64,000 bases of DNA from Phoronis australis (taxonomy: Eukaryota > Phoronida > Phoronidae), in NCBI GenBank assembly GCA_002633005.1, contig NMRA01000347.1, positions 405,311 to 469,310 of the forward strand, read 5' to 3'. Each line of letters starts with the position of its first letter. Within the stretch, counting starts at the first letter, position 1. Both the position numbers and the translations under genes were made by a program. Under the pieces are notes generated by a model that saw only the letters and a program-made list of their open reading frames with translations, ran no database searches and was not told the origin of the DNA. This document shows positions 22,996 through 34,386 of the stretch, one piece after another.

Positions 22996-24537
22996 TTTAT
23001 TGTCTCCCACAATTGACGTACAAAACCTCAAGAATCTGAACTAGCATACGGAAATTCTAACAGTGCGACGCCACAGGACGAGGTTAGTCAACAACTTGCG
23101 ACAGCATACAGATGAGAAATCTTGAAGTTAGAACATTCAGGTTCATTCGGAACAGATTTGGCTGTAATTATAACTATCCACATGTTTACAAGAAAAAAAA
23201 GATGAAATGAACACCTGAAGGTGACGTAGGTAAATACAATTACATATACAATCTACCCAACGACATAAATCTGCCAAAGGAGTAACTGGTTCCAGCATGC
23301 AAATTCATTTTGAAACCCTTTTACTTGACATTATTTCAAGAAAAACACCGATCATGACGGTTATTTCCTGCCAATACCAATTATCTTGAGGCATGTAAAA
23401 CATTTGTGCAGTGCTACATTTAAGATTGCTTCCTGATTACTGTATTACAAAGTGGCAAGTTGACTAGCATGGCCAAACCTGTTTGCAACTATAGGAGCAC
23501 ACATGTGCAAGAGAAAATCGAACGATCTCCCAATTTACTATCTGTATCCATGGGAACTTATCAACCAGCTCTACCAATTACAAAGAAGCCCAGAGTAGCT
23601 ATTCATTTTCAATTTTCAACTAGATAAGCGACATGTTTCTGACCCTGGATCCGCAGTCTACTATCCAAAATCGAACACAAAATTATTTTCCGACATTTTC
23701 TGCTCTTAATTTAATACGAACTCAAACCTAGTGTCTATTATTCTGTGCGAGAGTGCATTACGGTTTGCAAAACTGTGTTTCTGGTCCATAACCCCTGGAT
23801 TCGAGACTAGATTTTGAATTCAGACTCCGAACTTACACCTATGATGTTCTGGTCAACAAGCTTGAACAAGAATTAGAAGTTCACACAGGAAAAATCATAA
23901 TATACGTGAGCACAGAATAATAAGGCACTTATCTGGAACAAAAAAGAATCAGAAAATAACGACAATTTTGAGTACACAGAAAAGACCCCTAAGCAATGAA
24001 TGCTGAAAAAAGAAAACATGCAATACGACTTGAAGCATTCAGCACTTGTGTAAATGAACAGAAAGCATTGATATAACAAAGAATGAGTTGTACTTTGACA
24101 GAATAGTTCATATACACAGAGATGGCAGCAAATTGACTCCATTTGGATACCAGTTGATTTTTGGAAATTTTGCAAATAGTGGATAAAACCTTTAGCATGA
24201 CTGTCACCTTTTTCTATTAAGTGGATGACCCGCAATCAGGAAACAAAGCCTACAAAAACTATTTAGACCGTTGCAGCAGAAACACCAAGCTTGTAGGAAA
24301 ATATTACGGTAGCTCTCTAACAAAAATAAACACACAATATTTATATACAAGTAGTAATGGTGAGAAAAAGAAACAGTACAACAAGATGTTGATGGGCAAT
24401 TGCGACTTAACGTTCTACAAAGTGTTGAGACGTCTATAACATATGGCCGACATCCTAGTTCTGCCGGAGACCCGGGCAGACGGCGGACAGAATACGGTTG
24501 CAGCTGGTGGAATCCAAGGAAACTGTTCCCATGGCAA
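22996..24537 (-). terminator. SET: Probable SET 3' UTR and poly(A) signal
   Basis: Reading downstream from the SET stop codon, the first AATAAA I found on the minus strand is the complement of 22996-23001, about 1.54 kb away. The intervening sequence shows no convincing exon. The transcript end is inferred from this hexamer only, and a nearer ATTAAA-type signal (around 23710) is possible. Confidence 0.4.
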
Positions 24538-27500
24538 CTAGTCATCGCCTGCCTCGCCCTCCTCACCCTCCACGTCCTGAAAAGAAAACCAGAGGTATTT
24601 TAAGTTGTATGTCGTAATCAAACATTCACATAAAAGTTCCATAGCACACAAACCACAATGAATAATTGACAATGTCACTGCTGGAGACAAGTAGGGGTGT
24701 ACATTTGAAAAATACCAACTGCAGGACCAAAAATTGAGCCGGAAAATAGCCAGTTACAAGAGTGGCGGATTTTGAGAAACTGGTTCTCAAAACTCAGGGC
24801 CCCATTAATGACTATAACCATTAAATCCAGGTATGCTCCGGTGTCTCAATGCGCCTACCAGCGTGCAAACTGTAATCAAGAAAGTCAGTGCACAACACCG
24901 TCGACGTATGACGCTCGCCACAACAGAAAATTCTTATAGGCATTCCTAAGTCCATGTCCATCCTGTGGGGAATATGATTGATGAGTCTTGGAATAAATGC
25001 ATAGAAGTGGTGCCAAGAATCCAATATTTCAAACTCTGCATAGCTTTTCAAACATGATGCAAGTGAGCCAAACCAGTGATGAGTCATAACAGGTTGTAGG
25101 GGACACTGTATAATGGTCAACAAGGTCAGGAGTTCATGGTCAAAAATTTCCACCAGATACCCATTTGGGAATGCAATACATAACAAACCAGGGGCCTTTG
25201 GAATTCAACCCTACATATTTTGTTCCTAGTTGACCTATGGCAAGCTCAACCCCCTTGCGTAACGTCGACTAACAAACAGTAAGTTTTACCCGGCAACGTG
25301 TTCTTTGTCGGGTAAAATGGCAGCTTGAAAACGAAGATGTGTCAATAATGCCGTGTTCAAAATCCTGGCGATAGGTCAATTGTACACGCTGGCCATAGCT
25401 GCAGAGAATTGTCTTTAGACATGCCCACTGACCATATCAATATACGGGCCTCCTGCAGTAAACTGTGGTTGTATCTCACATGGACTGGCCGTGTTCCAAT
25501 AGCTCAATAATCAACAGCTGAATTTCAGCATTCAAATTGCCGCACACAACAGTATGCCATTTGCTCACACGAAACCGTTTGAGACAAAATAACATCACCG
25601 AGACTTCAACAGAAGTCACATTTACTGAGAGCTGGATTCTTATTCTTTAACACCAAAATCCAACATTTTTCACGCCAATGTTGTAACCTTACATTATGGC
25701 AATTTTACAACACAATTTATCTACTCGACAAAATTTCAAGCGCTAACTTTCTGGCCGATTTTCTGTAACTAACGACTCCCTACAGGTCATTGCTTATCTG
25801 GTTGAAGTTGACTACACAACCACTTGAGGACCCATTGACGACCGACCACACAAAAACTTGTCCTGTGCTGTATATAGCGACACCAAACAATTCGAAGTTT
25901 CAGGCCACGCTCAGCGCATAAAATGACCCGTTTGACACGTGAAAGCCTGACCTCAAGCTATAACAAATGTCCACCGCTCTTGGTAAGACCACAAATCAGT
26001 CCTAATATGAGTAAGGAGAAACACGAGACCGATTCTGATAGTAAGCGTTTGAAAAGATAGGGTTTATAACAACTTTTATGCCCACCCACCTCGTCGTCAC
26101 CCTCGTCAAAATCTTCCTCTTCTTCCCCTTCCAATTCTTCTTCTTCATCAAACTCATCATCATCTGTAACGGTAATAGGAAGTGTCAAGACTCCACAGAA
26201 GAGTGCAACACAACCAAACAATGTGAGAATCTCAGATACGCATTTCGTACGTTAGCACCTCACGGTTAAACAGTCTTACCTGCATGCAAGTTAGCGTTCA
26301 CAATTACACGTGACAAAAATGAACGAAATAGAATTCATCGCGTGCTTCGCCGCGATGATTCGCCACCGCTAACTTGATTTGTTCCAATTAAAGTTTGTGC
26401 TTTCAGCTTGACCCAAATAGCACAGCACAGCCCCTTAAATCAACATAAATTATTCATAGAAAGATGGTCATACCTTCGTCACCTAACTCATCATCATCTT
26501 CATCACCAGGATTGGACTGAAAAATACGAAATACGAGCTTTTCACGACCTATACACCGACCACGATTCTAACAACTACTTGCAGTGCACAGACTCGACCC
26601 GACCATCCCTCCCAAATTCTTGGCACTGATTGTTAGCTAATACAACAGTGCCCAACTTCCGCTGAGAGACTCTAGTATAGTTCATACAGGAAAATTCACT
26701 ATGTAAATTAAAACTTACTTTTGTAACATAACTGAGGGTCAGTTTTACGTTAAACAGCCTTATTTACTAATAACCAGTAGATGTTCTTCATCAACTTTGT
26801 GAAAATTGGCATGATGCTCCAACTTTACAATTGCTAGAAAACGACTTATGAACACACCACAGTCTAAAACTAATCTAGAGAAATTATCTCAATAACTGGA
26901 AGTTACAAGCATATTTTCACAGATTTTGCACTTTTGCTCAAGAGACACTTAATTAGTTTTCATAAATAGCTGAGTAGAGCCTCCAACAATATGTCTTCCT
27001 AAAGCCTTACGTCATTTTCCACGAAACAAACCCAGCCTCTAAACTAACACCCTGCACCAAAACTGCGCTCGGTCACGTGATTATACCTACCAGGAAGTAC
27101 TGCAGGGGGTTTGGCCAGATGTCGTCCTTGATTACTTCGCCCAGTTCATCAGCACCGGCGTCGCCGTGCTCCGTGAACCAGCTGAAGAATGTCTCCTGAT
27201 CGTCGAGGGAACGCTTGTCGCCTGCCTTGGCATTCTGAGCAGCCTTTTTGGTCAGGTCCTGTAAACGAGATGGTGACACGACCAATGTAAATCATCGTCA
27301 CACAAGTAACAAGCCATAACAACACTGACAACTTTACAGACTGTGTACTAAATATATATCAAAGCCTCACAATCCTTGCCTTCTGAACAATACAAACAAG
27401 GCACAGTGTGGGGAATGAAAATGCACATCATGAGACGTTACCTTGCCTTCCTTCCATTCGATGGCGGTAGATTCCGACCGCGGTTCCCCAGCGTCACTAA

Positions 27501-30235
27501 GGTGGAATTCTTTTGATATTACACTGTTGGTAAAGTATGGATTCTCACTAAAATGCTGCAAGAAAAAGGAACATGTGGCGGCATAAAATAAAACGACAAA
27601 ACACAATTGTGGACTTCTACAGAATTTTGAAGGATGCCCAACCCAGTGCAGATACTAAAAACGACTTCCCCATCCAGTTCTCTGAAAAAAAGTTATGCTT
27701 TGTGACTCTTGCCCACCCTCAGATTTTGGAGGAAAAATTGAAGTTTGCTGAACTTGCGAGAGTTGCCTGTGCTTTTAGCGACTCACGAGGCAACTGTGAG
27801 AATAGGCCACCCACTAAGGACAAAAATGTCCATTCTGTCACATAGGGAGTACAGTTTTTAGCCGATTCCTACTTTTAACTTGGAAGATAGACATGAATGT
27901 TGCATAAGCAGCTGACAGTGCAGGGATTGGTGAAAAACATCATTTCAAGAAATTCTCAAATAAAACAAGCCTGATAAAAAGTGTTATGAATTCAGTAAAG
28001 TCACCATACATTCATCTCAGCAAACACCCGATAAATCACAGGAAGCAAATGGACAAAAGACTAAATGGTCCCAACATTCCCAAGATAGTCAACAGTTTTA
28101 GGCCTTCACAAGAATGCCTCCTAATACTATGATGAACTAAATAATCTCGGCACCAAAACATATGCACACACAATCAGGTATACCAGTACACAAACGAGTA
28201 CTTCACACAATGAAGTCAAAAAATACAAACAGACAGTATAAAATTTCGTGTTTACCAACAAGAAAAATTTGCTAGTACTCTCAAGTTATTGTGAGCACGC
28301 TCGAAAAATGATCTAAACGCTACAATCCAGAGGTTACCCCCTTCATTAGTCATTCTTTGCATTATTTCACACCTGCCGTGTCCCACTGTGTACGTCTCCA
28401 GCTAATGCTCTGTGGTGGCATTAGTGCGTCATTTTACATCCTCTTGAGAATGAAACGAGTATGTTTCGAAATATCGCATAGCTTTTAATCATGTTTCTTG
28501 ATCATTAACTTAATAAATGTTCTATTGAGTGTAGAGCTTTACTCCAAAAATATGGACGAAACATAAGAAAGATTGTCAATGACGAAAAGTGTTGTCTGCT
28601 TAATCAATACTGCATATTTAACAACTACACATTCGCAAGTGCATGTTTGTCCACTCGCACAACTGAGTGTGAGCACAACTGTTTGGGTGGGCGTGCCTAG
28701 TATTGAAAAAGCGATAGTGAATAACTTGGGAAGAAAAACACAGCTGCCACTCCAACTCACAAACTTGATCTTGTACCCAGACTTGATATCCTCAAACTCC
28801 TCCACCTCTACTACTGTCAAGTACTGTAGCACCTCTTCGTCCTCCTCGTTCAACAGTGCTGACACCTGTGGGTGATTCACAAACTGGCATCCTCGTTAAG
28901 GAACGTCACCATGATCATACATTGAATAACTGCAGACACCATCACATGACTTGCTAATAACAACAACAACACAACTAATTGCATGCTCACTGACGTCCGA
29001 AATGTTGACTTATTCCATAACTTCACACTGCATTTAAGTCAGTATTTTAATTAATAGATTTCCAAAAACTCAAAAAATTTGGGAAATTTGTCATGTGATT
29101 TCCTACATCAGAAGGAGCCAAAATGTAAGCAGACTGGTCAACAGTCAACACTCTGTTCTAAGTAGCAGATTAGTCAAAGTACATTTTATTTGACAATAAA
29201 ATAAGCAGAAAAGGATACAGCAGTGACCCAGAAATGTTGTATTTTTTCTATTAACGCTGCCCTCTTTGAGTACTGTGGCTGTCGCAATTTGTTGTATTTC
29301 TGTTCCACTTTGAGAATTTCCTCGCTCGCCTGCTCATTTAACTTGTCGATCTCGTTCTGTACGTTGTCTATCTTCTCAATGGCTTCCTGCTGTTTACCTG
29401 TAACAAACATCATGCTCTTGGTTAGAGATAAACAAAACCGTTTGAAACAGCAACATCCTAGGCTGTTCTGTCAAGATGGCTGCGCATTCCAACATGAATG
29501 GGTGAAAATTAAAAATCACATCGAAAAGTGCCAATATCTGCTACAGAACTTTGTAAGCACGACTCAAAGTCTGGTAAAATCCTCCAGACAAAGGCGGAAA
29601 TGCAGTAGTCGATTTTGATACAACAGACTTCCTTCAATAGTTCGTTAGGGGTACAAAGGGAAATATAAGCTAAACCTCAACTGTCTGGAAATGGAATGCT
29701 AATTGCGATTAATACACTACACTGTACTTATATCATTGTGAGCAATTTTCTCCGAGACTGCGAGAGCCTTCTCTAACTCACTCAACTTCAAGTCAACTAT
29801 GTCAAAAATGGTCTCAAGTGGTTTTCAATAGGCCAACAATTCCAAAAAGCACATTAAAAATGGAACAGCTTAAACAAGAAATCTCTACAATTTCTACTAT
29901 TCGAATTTAAGCAATAACTACAACATATCAACAAAAAGAACACACTCCGGCGCAAAGGTTAACACACATTTGAACAAGAGAGTACAAGTGGTTGTCATTC
30001 GATCAAGACAACAAAGGCCATTTGCTCTTTCTTTCCCAAACATGTGCTCTTTGTCGCACGCCGGCATTAAGTCACACGTGATTTCAACAAGAACAAAGAA
30101 CGAAACAACAAACAGGCGAACAGGTACACTCTGGGAGGTTTATGGATACTCACTAATGAACTCACTTGTATTTTCAGAGTCTCCATCGTGGTTATTTTTG
30201 TCTTCTGTCTTCCCAACCTTAGCCTGAGTCGCCAT
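24538..30235 (-). CDS. SET: SET / TAF-I histone chaperone (I2PP2A, NAP family)
   Basis: A nuclear histone chaperone; vertebrate SET also inhibits PP2A. Exons: 30166-30235 (ATG 30233-30235), 29219-29397, 28761-28883, 27442-27555, 27091-27258, 26474-26516, 26090-26163, 24538-24576 (stop TAG at 24538-24540). Phases join without a gap to give 269 residues, close to the usual 270-290. Exon 2 encodes the dimerisation helix ([19 protein letters not shown], about residues 25-43, and onward). Exons 2-5 encode the NAP-type fold, with landmarks [67 protein letters not shown]. Exons 6-8 form an acidic tail of about 50 residues rich in Asp and Glu, as in all SET proteins. The lysine-free short N-terminus is unlike the longer alternative first exons of vertebrates. 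Residues and family match are direct; the biochemical role is from family knowledge. Confidence 0.96.
25264..25383 (+). repeat. Dispersed repeat family H, copy 2
   Basis: The inverted counterpart of 10686-10845. It shares the hairpin TTTTACCCGGCAACGTGTT..CGGGTAAAA and the flanking GATAGGTCAATT. It lies in the last SET intron. It has a deletion of about 25 bases relative to copy 1. Confidence 0.65.
28442..28510 (+). mobile_element. Retroelement tail-like fragment, copy 1
   Basis: Shares CTTGAGAATGAAAC.AGTATG, TTTCGAAATATCG and TTTTAATCA in order with the complement of 35686-35758. This type of 'tail' (paired words around GAAAC/GTTTC) resembles 3' ends of Penelope-like or LINE elements, but no reverse transcriptase frame is present, so the class is a guess. 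It is intronic in SET. Confidence 0.45.
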
Positions 30236-30260
30236 TTTTGAACAAGCGAGGTATGAAAGG

Positions 30261-30270
30261 ACGCATGCGT
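30261..30270. promoter_or_regulatory. NRF1-like palindrome upstream of SET
   Basis: ACGCATGCGT, 26-35 bases upstream of the SET ATG, resembles the core of the NRF1 site (GCGCATGCGC) found at many housekeeping promoters. One site without conservation data is weak evidence. Confidence 0.35.
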
Positions 30271-32271
30271 ATTTGGTTAATAACTAGGTCAATATTTCAG
30301 GTCACTGGCGTTTGATAACTGTTTGACGTGCAAGCGACATCTCTTGGTAATTATCAAAACGAAACAATAGCAGACGAAATACTTTTGATGTACGACAGTA
30401 CAAGAACTTCTACTCTGGAAATGAATCAAAGAAAGTCGAAATATAGTAAGTAGAACTAAAATGAGCAAACACAAACATGTCAACTTGAACAGCTTCTAAA
30501 ACTTGCTAAACGAAAAGTATAAAAAATGTACAGTGATCGAATTAAAAGCCCTGTTCGGAGGATTTTCTTTACTCCTCGTTTAGTCACCTGCTATTGCATC
30601 CACTGGCATCAATATTTAAAGATAAGAGAATGAATCAACTAAAAACGCATACTCCCTTTGTCGCAGATAGCATATGGCTATTGGAGGATGGTCTTTCACC
30701 AGAGTTATCAGAAGAGCAGATCACACTTGACCGTTACAGACTATGGAAGCATTTTCCAAATTTCCTCCAAATTTTTGACGATTATCGAAGGTTACATAGC
30801 ATTATTTTGTTTCAGACGATTGTTTGGGGTTGTCCATTTCAGTTTCTGGTAGTAGGCCAAAACTGGGTTTGGTATATCCTTTTAACATGAGGGTTTTTTC
30901 GAATTCAAAATTAATTAGTTCATGTGAGTATTACGGATTCGTTTGATTTTTTCTGTAGTATGTTGCAGATTATGAATTAAACATGAACATCAAAAAATCA
31001 CTTAAAGGTTTTGATATTCACTGTCCAATACGTAAGCAACTTGAAATTACTCACAAATAACGAGACAGGCAACACGTGTCCCCTCGGCTGGCTGGCCGAC
31101 TCCGTTCAACGAATAAGAAGTTTTCGTTTCGTCAAAATATATATTTTACACTTAAAATTGGGTCACTTATAAATGCACTCACTTAATTCTTCACCGGTCC
31201 TTTCTGATTCTATGTTCATCTTCGAAGGAGCAAGTACGGGCACTAATTCATACATTTCAGTTCTCGCAGCCCATATGGAGGGGGGCTCCAACTACAGTGT
31301 AGCACTGATCCGTCGCAACACGGGTATATTCCCATGACAGTCCCGAAATACTATCTATGCGTAACAGAGACAGTCTCAGTGCTGAGTTTTACGGGGATGG
31401 TCCCCCGGACTCCTTATCAGGCGGTCGTTATGTAACGATATAACGTAGCATAAGTGGAAAAAAGCAAATTGTTTCATCCGGGAATTTCCTTGTGAGGGTG
31501 AATAGAAATAGATGGGAATTCTGAAAACAGGAACATTTGATTATATAACTAGGGTCCCCTATGCAGTCAAATGCTGCCTCAGTACTGGAAGTTTATATAT
31601 CATCCCTTCTCAGCGTTGGCCCCGGGGGGTCCCTCAGTAAAGAAACAAATGCATCCAATCTTATAAGAGTACTTACGCCTGACTGGTTGGAAACCGAGCT
31701 TGAAAACCAAAAGAATGTATTGCACTGATCTGCCAAACATCAGTCTGAATTGTATTACGTCATATCGACAAGACCGTCGTCTAGTCTTAAATGATAGTGA
31801 CCGTACATTTTGAATGACACTCTGAAACTGGCACTAAGAATAAAATTCGTTGAAGATTAAATATATTCTTCACGACGGAACTGGACCACACATCACAAGT
31901 TAAACCAATTAACACATACTGTACATATACTGTACGTTTAATTAAGTAGACTTGACGAATTTGATGTCAAGTCCGCCAAGTTTTAGGCTAAGAAGAAGAA
32001 CCACCTGTTTTATTCTACGCAGCAGTTACATTTTGCTAGGAGTCACGACCCCAATGATTTCGAGGTGTAGGGGAAAGGCAATATTTCACGCGATTGTATT
32101 TTAAATTAAGCAATACATGCATAAATACGTCTTCCTTTCGGACACCAGTATTTTTTCTGACATTCTGAAATCATTATGCAGTAAAATCTCAGTTTTCGTG
32201 TGAGTGCAGTCGACATACATGTACGGTGTTTGAGAGTATAGAATGAACCGTTTGGCCATTAAAGCAGTAGT

Positions 32272-32425
32272 GGAGAATTCAATAGCTGTCTCGCTAGTAA
32301 ACAAATCTAGCCAAAATCATGTGTTCTCATTAATATACACGACAATCCCTCACGTAATCTAGCGAAATCTTGCTCTTTAGAGAATTTCCTAGTGTAGGTC
32401 CCAGCTTTACTGAGCTCTATCTCTT
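32272..32425 (+). repeat. Dispersed repeat family R, copy 1
   Basis: Aligns in direct orientation with 60787-60935: TCAATAGC.GTCTCG, CATTA...ATACA, ACG.AATCT.GCGAA and AGCTCTA occur in the same order. About 28 kb separates the copies. The class is unknown. Confidence 0.5.
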
Positions 32426-32463
32426 AGCCTGTATGTCTGTAACGAATATTGTCAATGAGGACA

Positions 32464-32870
32464 CTAAATGCTATGGTGGCGGGGTCGCTGAGTTGTAGTA
32501 AAAAGAGATGTGAATTTGAACGCCAGTAGATTTTTGCCAGATTCACCAGATAGATTGCTCTTATGGACGAGGGATGCTTCGGCATCTTTGTTATCAGTTC
32601 GAGACCTTAATGAGAAACTTCGATGATAATTCTCCGATTGTTTCAAGTCTAAACTTTTAAAAGGAGAATAATTCGTTTCACTTTTAGACTTTGGATTGTT
32701 GGAAACTCCAAGAAACCCCACAAGTGCTAACGGGTCTTCATGTTCAAGTTCAAAGCTAAACATCACTAGCGTCACTGGCTCTCTCAACAAGTCGTCTTCT
32801 GGTCCCCGCACATCGTATCTGTCGTCATGGTAACTACCACGTTTTTCAACATGATATATAACAATGCCAC
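32464..32870 (-). other. Unassigned open reading stretch, possible exon or gene relic
   Basis: A minus-strand frame is open for about 135 codons from near 32870 to a stop at 32464-32466. It has a mixed charged, Ser-rich composition (for example YHDDRYDVRGPEDDLLREP, then SFELEHEDPLALVGFLGV) that reads more like protein than like translated intron. It has no good ATG, and a TAA lies just upstream, so it would need a splice acceptor or be a relic. I do not recognise a family. Confidence 0.25.
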
Positions 32871-33801
32871 ATTTTTAGCACCAACTATTACACTAGATAA
32901 GATGACAACCAGAAGAGACCAAGCTTAAGTAGATCTCATATTGCAGACTTTTTAATTCATCATGTCGACTAGGGCCACCCCTGTTTTTCTTTGGCATTTC
33001 AACACAAACACTCGGTTTCCGTAAGTGACGCAAGTCCAGTTTCCATCTCCACCAGATTCGACGAAAACTGATTTATTCTCACTTCACTGTTTGACAAGGT
33101 TGATGCAAATGTTCTCGCCCCTTTTGTGAAGACAGACTTTGCAATTTGAATTACAAAAAAGCCAATTGGAAAACAAAGCTTAGCTGAAGATTCATCATAA
33201 CCTTTCAATTGAAACGGGTCGAGGGTTCCAGCCAGGCTATTTTATTCTAATGTAATTTTACAGTGCACCTGCACTCCAGTTGTCATCCACAGAGCGCTAG
33301 CTCTCAAAGACCCAGCCTAATCGGTGGTTTCGTAAAAAACTAATAATGAGTAAGCTATCAGTATATCCCTGTATACCTAATCAGCTATATTCTATTTAAA
33401 TGTTCTTTAATGTTGTTGGAAGTCCGTCGGGTCAGCGTCCATCCTGAGGCGCGTTCCATAACTGCAAGGTATATGCCTACTCTCGAGCGGCACACAAATT
33501 GCGGCGACTAATCTTTGTATTATGGAATGGAATGAGTGAATTTCATGTCGAAATGCACCATATTCAATTCTTGCCGACTAATCCATTTAGCGACGTCCAC
33601 TGTGTTGAATTGAGTTTGAGTCGATGTTAATCGCGAAACACTCGCCTTCCGCTCGCGTTATTTTGCGTGACTGATCTCTCTTTCTCGTTATACTAATAAA
33701 CTTAACCTGCATGTATTTCAATGACGACACACGCGTCTGTTACTCATAGACTGGCCAGACGTTCCATTCAAATACATTGAAGTCTGACTTCGAGGGTCTA
33801 A

Positions 33802-34035
33802 CTACACCTTGAGATAAATTAAAACTTTATACATTGACAGTTCCAGTAGAGCCCCAACCAGCGCTGGTCCGTTCATCACCCCAAGGTCAGTCCGATCCCA
33901 GACTCCTTCTTCGCGTCTACCGTCGCGCGGTACAAGCACGTCAACGACACCCGCTCTGGACAGGGGTTCTTCAACGATAGTGGGTGAGTTGATCAGCGTT
34001 TGGCAAATGGGCTCGAGTACTTGATCGACAAACAT
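33802..34035 (-). other. Unassigned 77-codon reading frame, possible exon
   Basis: ATG-initiated minus-strand frame containing PTIVEEPLSRAGVVDVLVP and GPALVGALLELSMYKVL, with codon use richer in G/C third positions than nearby sequence. It is preceded by TTTCTAG (possible acceptor) and ends AAGGTGTAG (possible donor before the stop). It could be an exon of the same unknown gene as 32464-32870, which is on the same strand. No family is recognised, and chance cannot be excluded. Confidence 0.25.
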
Positions 34036-34386
34036 GTGAGAAAACTAGAAACTGGGCATGTTTTTGCATAAATGGGACAAACACCAACTTCTGTCCAACC
34101 GTGATAACACGAATTGAAAAGAAAGCGCGAAGTGGTGACAACTGAAAGGACGGCGTTTGAACAAATTGAATCTGCCCAGGCTTCCAAATTTTGACTCCAC
34201 TCAGGTAAAAACAACAAAAAACTCTTATTTGGATGAAAGTGTTCCATTTTGATAAACTCCATATGCAAAGAGAACTTACTGAGCAATGCACGTGGTATAA
34301 TACATGTAGGCCTACTAAGCATGATGCGAGTTAAATCGATATAAGGCGACTCGATCGTCAACGCGATTTGCACCAAGCTTGATGGA

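Larger units (their letters stand above)
30236..34386. other. Intergenic between divergent SET and MSH4
   Basis: About 4.2 kb separating two head-to-head start codons. No exon of a known family was found. It contains the SET upstream motif (30261-30270), a dispersed repeat (32272-32425), and two minus-strand open stretches with coding-like composition (about 32464-32870 and 33802-34035). An unrecognised upstream MSH4 exon could also lie here. Confidence 0.55.

Noticed and set aside
23873-24235. 120-codon minus-strand frame downstream of the SET stop
   Set aside because: It is Cys/Phe/Ser-rich, has no motif and lies within the probable SET 3' UTR.
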